Assembly: GCF_900188445.1 (NCBI RefSeq)
Contig: NZ_FZOR01000023.1
Coordinates: 62,001-126,000, forward strand
Reading direction: 5' to 3'
DNA: 64,000 nucleotides
DNA from: Actinomadura meyerae
GTDB taxonomy: Bacteria; Actinomycetota; Actinomycetes; Streptosporangiales; Streptosporangiaceae
Made by a program: the position numbers and the translations under genes
The notes under the pieces: generated by a model
Seen by the model: the letters and a program-made list of their open reading frames with translations, nothing else
What the model was told of the DNA's origin: nothing
Database searches by the model: none
In this document: positions 1-7,211 of the stretch, in pieces
Layout: the number at the start of each line of letters is the position of its first letter
Numbering within the stretch: the stretch's first letter is position 1

Positions 1-972
1 CACCTGCCCGAGCGAACCGTCACCAGCGCCGAGGTCGAGGCCCGGGTGGCGGCCGAGAGCGCGGGGTACCGGCCGCACCCCACCATCGTCGAGCGGATGA
101 CCGGCATCCGCGCCCGGCACGTGATGGACGACGGCGAGCAGGCGTCCGACCTGGCCGTCGCCGCCGCCCGCCGCGCCCTCGCCGAGCGCGGCGCCGAACC
201 CGCCGGCCTCGATCTGCTGATCTTCGGGTCGGCGTCGCAGGACCTCATCGAGCCCGCGACCGCGCACATCGTCGCCGCCAAGCTCGGCGCGACCTGCCCG
301 GTGTTCGACGTGAAGAACGCCTGCAACAGCTTCCTCAACGGCCTGCAGATGGCGGACGCGCTGATCCGCACCGGGCAGCACGAGCGCGTGCTCGTGTGCA
401 CGGGGGAGAGCCCGTCCCGCGCGGTCCGCTGGAGCGTCCGCGACCGCGCCCAGTTCGTGGACGCGTTCGCCGGCTACACGCTGTCGGACGGCGGCGCCGC
501 GATGCTCGTCGAGGCCGCCCCCGACGGCGGGATCTTCTACCGCGACTTCGCCGCCGTCTCCAGCGCCTGGCGGGTCGGGACGCTGCCCGCCGGCGGCTCG
601 ATGCACCCCCGCGACCCCGAGTTCACCTACTTCAGCGGCGACGGGCGCCGGCTGAAGGACGCGTTCCTCGCCGGCGGCCCGGAGATCTTCCTGACCGCGC
701 TGGAGAAGACCGGGCTGACCTGGGACGACTTCGCGGTGGTCGCCGTCCACCAGGTGACGCTGCCCTACCTGGAGGTGCTGCGCTCGGTCCTCGGCGTCCC
801 CGCGGACCGGCTCGTCGTCACGCTGCCCGAGCACGGCAACGTCGCGTCCGCGAGCCTGCCGCTGCAGATCGCCGCCGCCCGCGCCGAGGGGCGCTGCGGC
901 CCCGGCGACCGCGTCGCGCTGGTCGGCCTCGCCGGCGGCATCAGCCTCGGCGTCATGTTCGCGGAGCTGTGA
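1..972 (+). CDS. OleA-like ketoacyl synthase III (5' truncated)
   Basis: Partial: the frame is open from base 1, and by comparison with OleA about 35 N-terminal residues lie outside. Thiolase-fold KAS III enzyme. Counting from base 1, Cys108 (NACNS), His250 (VHQV) and Asn280 (GNVAS) form the Cys-His-Asn triad. The spacings 142 and 30 equal those I recall for Xanthomonas OleA (143/285/315). Glu84 in IEPATA lies where OleA has its catalytic Glu, which FabH lacks. Predicted to condense two acyl-CoAs head to head into a beta-keto acid. First visible gene of a tight operon with OleC- and OleD-like genes. A FabH-like starter enzyme for another lipid is the alternative. Confidence 0.85.
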   Translation, partial: HLPERTVTSAEVEARVAAESAGYRPHPTIVERMTGIRARHVMDDGEQASDLAVAAARRALAERGAEPAGLDLLIFGSASQDLIEPATAHIVAAKLGATCPVFDVKNACNSFLNGLQMADALIRTGQHERVLVCTGESPSRAVRWSVRDRAQFVDAFAGYTLSDGGAAMLVEAAPDGGIFYRDFAAVSSAWRVGTLPAGGSMHPRDPEFTYFSGDGRRLKDAFLAGGPEIFLTALEKTGLTWDDFAVVAVHQVTLPYLEVLRSVLGVPADRLVVTLPEHGNVASASLPLQIAAARAEGRCGPGDRVALVGLAGGISLGVMFAEL

Positions 973-974
973 CG

Positions 975-1727
975 ATGAAACTCTGGGTCGTCATCCCCGC
1001 CTACGACGAGGAGCGGTCGATCGGCGCGACGCTGCGCCGCCTCGCCGCGCAGACCGACACCGGCTTCGCGCTGGTCGTCGTCGACAACGGCAGCACCGAC
1101 GGGACGGCGCGGGTCGTCAAGGAGTTCGCCGCCGGGCACCCCGGCCTGGACGTCCGGATCGTGCACGAGCCCGAGAAGGGGACGGGCGCCGCCGCCGACA
1201 CCGGCGTCCGGCACGCGATCGCCGCCGGCGCCACCCACATCGCCCGGACCGACGCCGACTGCCTCCCGGCCCGCGGGTGGGTCGCGGCGGTGAAGCGCGC
1301 GTTCGGCGATGGGCTGGAGATGGTGTCCGGGCCGCTGCTGCCCCGCACCGACGAGTTCCCGCTGAAGTTCTGGGAGCGGCGCCTGCTGCCCGCCGTCATC
1401 GACGCCGCCGCGCTGTTCGGCCGCTTCCGCCCCGGCAACCAGGACCCGCTCTACCTCGGGCCCTACGTCATGATGCCGGGCTGCAACCTCGCCATCACCG
1501 CGGACCTGTACGAGCGGTCCGGCGGCTTCCCCCGCACCCGCATCGAGGACGTCCACGAGGACCGCGCGCTCGTCAACCGCGTCCGCTACATCACCGCCGC
1601 CTACGGGCTGCGCAAGGACGTGACCGTGTACGGGTCGGTGCGCAGGCTGCGCGCGTTCGGCCTGGTCAGGACGCTCGGCTGGTACGCCGACCACCGCTAC
1701 CGCCCGCCCGTCGTGGACATCCGGTGA
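975..1727 (+). CDS. Family 2 glycosyltransferase
   Basis: 250 aa, soluble GT-A fold. The N-terminus VVIPAYDEERSIG and DNGSTDGT bind the nucleotide sugar, and RTDADC near residue 95 is the DxD metal site. No convincing membrane segment. Start ATG 975 lies 3 bp after the previous stop; GTG 969, overlapping that stop, is an alternative. The stop overlaps the GTG of the P450 gene, so it is probably translationally coupled. In this operon it may glycosylate the product of the Ole-like enzymes or of the P450; the acceptor is unknown. Nothing in the sequence identifies the sugar donor. Confidence 0.85.
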   Translation: MKLWVVIPAYDEERSIGATLRRLAAQTDTGFALVVVDNGSTDGTARVVKEFAAGHPGLDVRIVHEPEKGTGAAADTGVRHAIAAGATHIARTDADCLPARGWVAAVKRAFGDGLEMVSGPLLPRTDEFPLKFWERRLLPAVIDAAALFGRFRPGNQDPLYLGPYVMMPGCNLAITADLYERSGGFPRTRIEDVHEDRALVNRVRYITAAYGLRKDVTVYGSVRRLRAFGLVRTLGWYADHRYRPPVVDIR

Positions 1728-2932
1728 GCGGCCCCGACTGGGAGCGGCGGCTGTACCTGGCCGCGCATCCGCTCGCGTACCCGCTGCTGCGCGGTGTCGC
1801 CCGGCGCGGCCCGGTCGTCCGCGTGCCCGGCGTCGGCGTGGTCGTGAACGACGCGGCGGCGGCGCGCGAGGTCCTCATGGACGGGGAGACCTTCCGCAAG
1901 GACGGCCCCGGCTCGCCGGGCGACCTGTGGACGCCGGTACTCGGCCCGTCCGTCCTGCTCAACATGGAGGGCGAGGCGCACCGGGCGCTCCGCCGCCGGC
2001 TCACCGAGCTGTTCGTCCCGTCCTACACCGAGGCGCTGTGCGGGCGGGTGCTGGACGCGCCGCTGGAGCGGCTCGCGGACCGGCTCCGGCGCGGCGCGAC
2101 CGTCGACCTCGTGGACACCGCCCGCGTCCTGGCCGGCACGGTGATCGGCGAGGTCATCGGGCTGGAGGGCGGCGGCGAGGCCGCCTACCGCGACCTGTTC
2201 GAGCAGGGCGAGCGGATCGTGTCGATGGTGTCGCTGCGCACGCGCCGGCTGTCCCCGGCGCAGGTGCGCCGCGCCCGCGCCGTCCTCGACCCGCTCGGCG
2301 ACATCGCGGCCAAGGCGTACGAGGCGGGGGACGAGTCGACGGTCATGGGGCGGATGCGGGCACTCGGCCTGTCCGCCGACGAGGCGCGCGGCGCGGCCGG
2401 CGCGTTCTTCCTGACCGGCACCGAGACCGTCGCGACGCTGCTGCCGCGCCTGATCGCCCTGCTCGCCGACCACGGGCAGCTCGGCCGCGTCGCCGCCGAG
2501 CCCGCGCTGCTGGACCGGGCCGTCGAGGAGGCCATGCGGGTGACGACGCCGACCCCGGTGATGCTGCGCAGCGTGCACCGCCCGGCGCGGGTCGGGGGCG
2601 TCGCGATCCGGCCCGGCGACCGGGTGCTGATCGCCACGCACAACTGCTGCCGCGCCCTCGGCCCGTTCGACCTCGACCGCCCGCACCCGCCCGAGCTGCG
2701 CCGCCTGTGGTTCGGCGCCGGGCCGCACTTCTGCCTCGGCTACCCCCTCGCGATGGCGCAGATCCGGCTGGTCACCCGGACGCTGCTGGCCGCCGCACCG
2801 CTGAAGATCACCCGCCGGGCGGCGGCGCGCGGCGTGCTGATCCCGACCTACCGGTACCTGGCCGTGCGAGCACAGGACGCTCGGGAGAGGGGCGCCGGGG
2901 AGAGGGGCGCTGGGGAGAGGGAGGCGGCGTGA
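1724..2932 (+). CDS. Cytochrome P450
   Basis: 402 aa, the usual length for a soluble actinobacterial class I P450. The heme-ligand motif is FGAGPHFCLGYPL with Cys337. The K-helix ExxR is in EEAMR. The I-helix reads FFLTGTETV, where the usual acid before the catalytic Thr is Glu. Start is GTG 1724 overlapping the stop of the glycosyltransferase. The C-terminus carries a low-complexity tail (ERGAGERGAGER) encoded by a 15-bp tandem repeat, probably dispensable. Likely hydroxylates the lipid product of the cluster, perhaps making the site for glycosylation (inference). No ferredoxin gene is visible nearby. Confidence 0.92.
   Translation: MSGPDWERRLYLAAHPLAYPLLRGVARRGPVVRVPGVGVVVNDAAAAREVLMDGETFRKDGPGSPGDLWTPVLGPSVLLNMEGEAHRALRRRLTELFVPSYTEALCGRVLDAPLERLADRLRRGATVDLVDTARVLAGTVIGEVIGLEGGGEAAYRDLFEQGERIVSMVSLRTRRLSPAQVRRARAVLDPLGDIAAKAYEAGDESTVMGRMRALGLSADEARGAAGAFFLTGTETVATLLPRLIALLADHGQLGRVAAEPALLDRAVEEAMRVTTPTPVMLRSVHRPARVGGVAIRPGDRVLIATHNCCRALGPFDLDRPHPPELRRLWFGAGPHFCLGYPLAMAQIRLVTRTLLAAAPLKITRRAAARGVLIPTYRYLAVRAQDARERGAGERGAGEREAA
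2885..2921. repeat. 15-bp tandem repeat at P450 3' end
   Basis: Two full units (2885-2899, 2900-2914; one mismatch) and seven bases of a third. In frame, it adds two ERGAG units before the stop. One of many short tandem duplications at gene borders in this window. Confidence 0.85.
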
Positions 2933-4440
2933 CGCTCGTCAGGCGGCTGCTCGACCAGGCCGCGCGCATCCCCGGCGAGGTCGCACTGGTCGCGGGGGAC
3001 GGCACGGAGCTGACCTACGGCGAGCTTCGGCGGCAGGTGCTCGCCGTCCGGCACGGGCTGATCGAGGGCGGGCTCGCCGCGGGGGACGGGGTGCTGTTCT
3101 CCGTGCGTCCCTCACCGGAGTCGCTCGTCCTCGCGCTCGGCGTGGTCGCGGCCGGGGGAGTGGTCGTGTTCGCCGACCCCGGGGCCGGGCCCGAGATGTT
3201 CACCGCGCGGCTCCGGCTCGCGCGCCCGCGCTGGTCGGCGGCCGAGTCGGTGCTGTACGCGGGCAGCCGGCTGCGGGTCGTCCGGGCCTACGCGCGGCGG
3301 CGCGGGCTGCTGCTGCCGGACCTCGCCGGCCTGCGGGTCCCGGGCGAGGGCCCGATGCGGCACATCCACGTCGGCCGCCGCCTGCCGGGGGTACCGCGCG
3401 GCGCGGTGCCGTTCGCGCGGCTGGCCCGCGGGGACGCCCCCGAGCCCGGCCGCGACCCCGACCCGGACGCGCCCGCCGCCGTGATCTTCACCTCGGGCAC
3501 GACCGCGCGGCCGCGCGCCGTGGTGCACACGCAGGCGTCGCTCGCCGCGGCGCTCGACCTGTTCCGGGCGCGGCTGCCGCTCGGCCCCGGCGACGTCGTG
3601 CACACCGACCAGCTCATGCTCGGCCTGCCGACGCTGATCGCGGGCGCCCGGTGGTCGATGCCGCCGCTGTTCTGTGCGCCCGCCGCCTTCGCCCGGCTGA
3701 TGCGCGAGCGGGGCGCGACCCACACGTTCTGCGTCCCCGTCCATCTGGCCGAGGTCCTGGACGCGTGCGGGGAGCTGCCGCCGTCCGTCCGGTACGTGCT
3801 GCTCGGCGCGGCGCCCGCGCCCGCGCCGATCCTGCGGAGGGCGGTCGCGGCGGCGCCGAACGCCGAGGTGCTGTCCGTATACGCGATGACGGAGATCCTG
3901 CCGGTGGCGATCGCGTCCGCGGAGGAGAAGCTCGCGCACACGGGGCCGGGCTCGGGCGACCTCCTGGGCGCGCCACTGCCCGGTGTGGGCGCACGCCTGG
4001 CCGACGACGGCGAACTGCTCCTGTCGGGGCCCAACCTGTGCCGCGGTTACCTGGGCGATGACCCCGTCACCGAACTCCCGACCGGCGACCTGGCCCGCAT
4101 CGACGATGGACGTCTCGTCCTCACGGGCCGCAAGAAGGACATGCTGATCCGAGGCAAGTTCAACCTCTATCCCGGCCTGTACGAACCATCGATCGCGGCC
4201 CTGCCCGACGTGGCCGAAGCCGCGATCGTGGGCGTCCCCGACCCGCGGACGGGGGACGAGGAGGTCGTGCTGGCCGTGGTGGGGCCGCCTCACCTGCCCG
4301 CCCGGCTCCAGCGCGAGCTTCCCGACGTCATCGACCATGACGCACTGCCGGACCGGATCGTCGTCCTGGACGACCTCCCGCGCTCCGGCCGCACCCGCAA
4401 GCTCGACCGCGACCGGCTCCGCGAACTGGTGGCGCGATGA
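2929..4440 (+). CDS. OleC-like AMP-dependent acyl ligase / beta-lactone synthetase
   Basis: 503 aa, ANL superfamily. The P-loop motif FTSGTTARPRAVVH is near residue 186. The A5 region reads AMTEILPVA near residue 319, resembling the ATEALPV signature I recall for OleC. The A8 hinge is at GDLARIDDGRLVLTGRKKD. OleC enzymes use ATP to turn a beta-hydroxy acid into a beta-lactone; an ordinary fatty acid CoA or AMP ligase is the alternative. GTG 2929 overlaps the stop of the P450 gene. The OleA-like and OleD-like neighbours support the Ole assignment. Confidence 0.82.
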   Translation: MTLVRRLLDQAARIPGEVALVAGDGTELTYGELRRQVLAVRHGLIEGGLAAGDGVLFSVRPSPESLVLALGVVAAGGVVVFADPGAGPEMFTARLRLARPRWSAAESVLYAGSRLRVVRAYARRRGLLLPDLAGLRVPGEGPMRHIHVGRRLPGVPRGAVPFARLARGDAPEPGRDPDPDAPAAVIFTSGTTARPRAVVHTQASLAAALDLFRARLPLGPGDVVHTDQLMLGLPTLIAGARWSMPPLFCAPAAFARLMRERGATHTFCVPVHLAEVLDACGELPPSVRYVLLGAAPAPAPILRRAVAAAPNAEVLSVYAMTEILPVAIASAEEKLAHTGPGSGDLLGAPLPGVGARLADDGELLLSGPNLCRGYLGDDPVTELPTGDLARIDDGRLVLTGRKKDMLIRGKFNLYPGLYEPSIAALPDVAEAAIVGVPDPRTGDEEVVLAVVGPPHLPARLQRELPDVIDHDALPDRIVVLDDLPRSGRTRKLDRDRLRELVAR

Positions 4441-4486
4441 GGCCGGTGGTGTGGTGAGGCCGGGTGGTGTGGTGAGGCCGGGTGGC
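4439..4486. repeat. 17/18-bp tandem repeat spanning stop and next start
   Basis: Units at 4439-4455 (17 bp), 4456-4473 (18 bp) and a partial third from 4474 that ends at the ATG of the next gene. The first unit begins inside the TGA of the ligase gene. Each unit carries a GTGAGG or ATGAGG, so alternative starts GTG 4454 and GTG 4472 precede ATG 4487. Confidence 0.8.
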
Positions 4487-5413
4487 ATGAGGATCGCGGT
4501 GACCGGGGCCTCGGGTTTCGTGGGCGGTGCCGTGTGCCGGGCACTGGCGGCCCACGGCATCACGACGTACGCGTTCGGCCGCCGCCTGTCCGTGACCCCG
4601 GCCCACGTGGGCGGCGCGCCCTACCGTTCATGGGACCTGACCAAGGGCCCGCTCCAGGACGCCCCCCGTGTGGATGCCGTCGTCCATTGCGCGGGCAGCG
4701 TCACCGACTGGGGACCGGCGTCGACCCTCTTCGCAGCCAACCTCACCGGCACCCGCAACGCCCTGGCGACCTTCCCTGACGCGCGGTTCGTCCATGTGAG
4801 CACGGCGAGCGTCTACGACCCGTTCCGCCCGAGCGTCATGGCGCGCGAGGACGAGGCCCCGGTGCCGCGCTACATGAACGCCTACGGGGCGTCCAAGGCG
4901 GCGGCCGAGCGTCTGGCGCGGGACCACGGCGCGATCATCCTGCGCCCGCACGCGGTCTACGGCCCCGGCGACACCACGCTGCTGCCGCGCGTCCTGTCGG
5001 CGGTGCGCGGTCCCCTGCTGCCCGCCGTGGGCACCGGCCGCCAGCGCGTCAGCCTGACCTCGGTCGGCAACCTCGTCCAGGGCTGCCTGCTGGCCGCGAC
5101 GGGCCCGGTGGCCTCCGGCGCCTTCAACATCGCCGACGCGGCGCCGGTCACGATCGACGGCGCGTTCCGCGAGATCCTCCGCGAGCGCGGTGTCAGGGCG
5201 CGGCCGGTCTACCTGCCCGCCGGTGCGGCCCGCCCGCTCGCCGCGCTCGCCGAGGGCGCCTTCCTGCTGGCCCGCCGCCCCGAGCCGCCGCGCATCACCC
5301 GTTACGCGATCAGCCACCTCGCGGTCGAGCGCACCCTCGACATCACCGCCGCCCGGCAGGTCCTCGGCTACGACCCGCACCCGACCTCCTTCGCCGGGGC
5401 CGCCGACTGGTGA
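4487..5413 (+). CDS. OleD-like extended SDR dehydrogenase
   Basis: 308 aa. The Rossmann motif VTGASGFVGG is at the N-terminus, CAGSVTDWGP near residue 70 resembles the SDWGP segment of OleD, and YGASKAAAERL supplies the catalytic Tyr and Lys. OleD reduces the beta-keto acid made by OleA with NADPH before the OleC step; a sugar epimerase is less likely given the neighbours. ATG 4487 is preceded by tandem repeats holding in-frame GTGs, so the start may be up to 11 codons further upstream. Last gene of the operon; the next has its own promoter. Confidence 0.82.
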   Translation: MRIAVTGASGFVGGAVCRALAAHGITTYAFGRRLSVTPAHVGGAPYRSWDLTKGPLQDAPRVDAVVHCAGSVTDWGPASTLFAANLTGTRNALATFPDARFVHVSTASVYDPFRPSVMAREDEAPVPRYMNAYGASKAAAERLARDHGAIILRPHAVYGPGDTTLLPRVLSAVRGPLLPAVGTGRQRVSLTSVGNLVQGCLLAATGPVASGAFNIADAAPVTIDGAFREILRERGVRARPVYLPAGAARPLAALAEGAFLLARRPEPPRITRYAISHLAVERTLDITAARQVLGYDPHPTSFAGAADW

Positions 5414-5415
5414 TC

Positions 5416-5463
5416 GTCAACCACTGGTTGACGCTCGGGGATCGTCAACCTATGGTTGACGCA
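5416..5463 (+). promoter_or_regulatory. Twin palindromic operators over a leaderless promoter
   Basis: Two perfect inverted repeats with arms GTCAACC/GGTTGAC and 3-bp spacers lie at 5416-5432 and 5444-5460, centres 28 bp apart. The right arm of the first supplies a -35 box TTGACG (5428-5433). After 17 bp, the middle of the second supplies a -10 box TATGGT (5451-5456). Transcription would begin at about A5463, the A of the ATG, and there is no Shine-Dalgarno. The next gene encodes an HTH and is the obvious candidate to bind here (inference). Confidence 0.8.
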
Positions 5464-6206
5464 TGACCGAATCGCAGCAGCCCGAATCTCGGCAGCCCCA
5501 GCTCCACGTCCGGCTGGACGACCTGATCAACTCGATCAAGAAGGTCCACCCCGACGCGCTCGAACAGCTCTCCAGCGCGGTCCTCGCCGCCGAGCACCTC
5601 GGCGAGGTCGCCGACCACCTCATCGGCCACTTCGTCGACCAGGCCCGGCGCTCCGGCGCGTCCTGGACCGACATCGGCCGGAGCATGGGCGTCAGCAAGC
5701 AGGCCGCGCAGAAGCGCTTCGTGCCCAAGGGCGCGGACGACCTCGACCCGTCCCAGGCGTTCTCCCGCTACACCACCCGCGCCCGCAGCGTCGTCGTCGC
5801 GTCGCAGAACGAGGCCCGCGCCGCCGGCAGCCCGGAGATCACGACCACCCACCTCGTCCTCGGCCTGCTCTCCGAGCCCGAGGCGCTCGCGGCCAAGGCC
5901 ATCACCGGGCAGGGCGTCCTGCTGGACACCGTCCGCCAGGCCGCCACCGCGGCGCTGCCGCCGGAGTCCGACGACCTCCCGGCCCTCATCCCGTTCGACC
6001 AGGGCGCCAAGAAGGCCCTCGAACTGACCTTCCGCGAGGCCCTGCGCCTCGGCCACAACTACATCGGCACCGAGCACATCCTGCTCGCGCTGCTGGAGTT
6101 CGAGAACGGCTCCGGCATCCTCTCCGACCTCGGCATCGACAAGGCGGCCGCCGAGGAGAGCATCGCCGAGGCGCTGAAGGCGTTCACCGGGCCGCAGGCT
6201 CAGTAG
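5463..6206 (+). CDS. Clp N-domain protein with helix-turn-helix
   Basis: 247 aa. The N-terminal third contains an HTH (WTDIGRSMGVSKQAAQKRF, about residues 66-85). The rest is a Clp_N repeat domain: two similar halves around TTHLVLGLLSEPEALA and GTEHILLALLEFENGSGI, the substrate-docking fold of ClpA/ClpC. There is no AAA+ ATPase domain, so it is not a chaperone itself. Probably a DNA-binding regulator tied to Clp proteolysis (inference). ATG 5463 lies at the predicted transcription start. The two palindromes over its promoter suggest autoregulation. Confidence 0.85.
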   Translation: MTESQQPESRQPQLHVRLDDLINSIKKVHPDALEQLSSAVLAAEHLGEVADHLIGHFVDQARRSGASWTDIGRSMGVSKQAAQKRFVPKGADDLDPSQAFSRYTTRARSVVVASQNEARAAGSPEITTTHLVLGLLSEPEALAAKAITGQGVLLDTVRQAATAALPPESDDLPALIPFDQGAKKALELTFREALRLGHNYIGTEHILLALLEFENGSGILSDLGIDKAAAEESIAEALKAFTGPQAQ

Positions 6207-6230
6207 GCCTGCCGCAGGCTCAATGGGCCC
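6191..6230. repeat. 20-bp imperfect duplication across a stop codon
   Basis: 6191-6210 and 6211-6230 share GCCGCAGGCTCA and a similar remainder. The first copy contains the TAG stop of the Clp-N gene. Confidence 0.65.
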
Positions 6231-6281
6231 GGCCGCGGGCGGCGCCGATGAGTTCTGGAGGGCGGGCTGGTCTGCATCGGC

Positions 6282-7142
6282 ATGGAGAAGCTCATCACCG
6301 CCAACGGCGTCGACCTTTGCACCGAGACCTTCGGCGACCCCGGCGACATGCCGGTGCTGCTGATCGGGAACACGATGCTCACCTGGCCCGACGCCCTGTG
6401 CGAGCGGCTGGCGGCCCTGCGCCGCTTCGTCGTCCGCTACGACCTGCGCGACACCGGGCGGTCGGCCGCCGCCGACCCGGAGGCGCCCGCCTACACCCTC
6501 CGGGACCTGGTCGCGGACGCCGCGGGCCTGCTCGACGCGCTCGGCCTGGCGCGCGCGCACGTCGTCGGTGCCGGACCGGGAGGGTGGATCGCCCAGCTCC
6601 TCGCCCTCGACCACCCCGGCCGGGTCGCCACCCTCACCCTGATCGGCACCCGCCCCACGGCGCCCGGCCCCGCCGACCCCGACCTGCCCGAGCACGCTCC
6701 CGAGCTCATGGAGCACTTCATGAACCCGCCGCGCGTCGACTGGTCGGACCGGGCCTCCATCGTCGCGTTCCAGCTGGAGAACGCCCGGCACACGGGCGGC
6801 CGCGACTTCGACGAGGACGAGGCGCGCGAGAACATCGAGCGCGTCCACGACCGGACCCGGCCCGGGGACCCGGGCGGCGCGGCGCACCGCGCCGACCAGC
6901 TGGGCACCGTCTTCGCCGCGCTGGACTGCGGCGACCGGTGGCGCGAGCGCCTCCCGGAGATCACCGCGCCGACCCTGGTCGTCCACGGCGAGGACGACCC
7001 GTTCTTCCCGCTCGGCAACGGCGAGGCCCTCGCCGCCGAGATCCCGGGCGCGGAACTCCTCGTCCTGCCGCGTACGGGGACGGGCCTGCCCCGGCGCACC
7101 TGGGACGCCGTCGTCCCCGCGCTCGTCCGCCACACGAGCTGA
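6282..7142 (+). CDS. Alpha/beta-hydrolase fold protein lacking catalytic Ser and His
   Basis: 286 aa, related in layout to RdmC/aclacinomycin-methylesterase-type hydrolases. At the nucleophile elbow the expected G-x-S-x-G reads VVGAGPGGW, with Gly98 in place of Ser. The Asp site is kept (HGEDDPFFP, about residue 241). The C-terminal His position, normally GHGLPR, reads GTGLPRR with Thr267. Two of three triad residues are therefore missing while the fold looks intact. Either a pseudoenzyme (binding or regulation) or an unusual catalyst. It stands alone between the Clp-N gene and a bidirectional terminator. Confidence 0.82.
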   Translation: MEKLITANGVDLCTETFGDPGDMPVLLIGNTMLTWPDALCERLAALRRFVVRYDLRDTGRSAAADPEAPAYTLRDLVADAAGLLDALGLARAHVVGAGPGGWIAQLLALDHPGRVATLTLIGTRPTAPGPADPDLPEHAPELMEHFMNPPRVDWSDRASIVAFQLENARHTGGRDFDEDEARENIERVHDRTRPGDPGGAAHRADQLGTVFAALDCGDRWRERLPEITAPTLVVHGEDDPFFPLGNGEALAAEIPGAELLVLPRTGTGLPRRTWDAVVPALVRHTS

Positions 7143-7184
7143 CCTGCCCCGCGCGCGGTGCAGATCGCGCGCGGGTCAGGTCAG
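7139..7184. terminator. Bidirectional terminator hairpin
   Basis: Stem 7139-7156 pairs with 7167-7184 in 17 of 18 positions around a 10-nt loop. It lies between convergent genes and contains both stop codons (7140-7142 on +, 7181-7183 on -). Confidence 0.85.
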
Positions 7185-7211
7185 GCGGAGGGCCAGGTCA
7201 GGCGGAGGGCC
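7178..7211. repeat. 17-bp duplication at the pucR stop
   Basis: Exact direct repeats at 7178-7194 and 7195-7211. The left copy overlaps the terminator arm and holds the pucR stop codon. Confidence 0.85.

Noticed and set aside
396..968. Long open frames overlapping the OleA-like, P450 and other genes in other frames
   Set aside because: Arg/Pro-rich translations without motifs; shadows expected in DNA of this GC content.
6282..7142. The alpha/beta hydrolase as the missing OleB of the neighbouring cluster
   Set aside because: OleB uses an Asp nucleophile; here the position is Gly. It is also separated by another gene with its own promoter.
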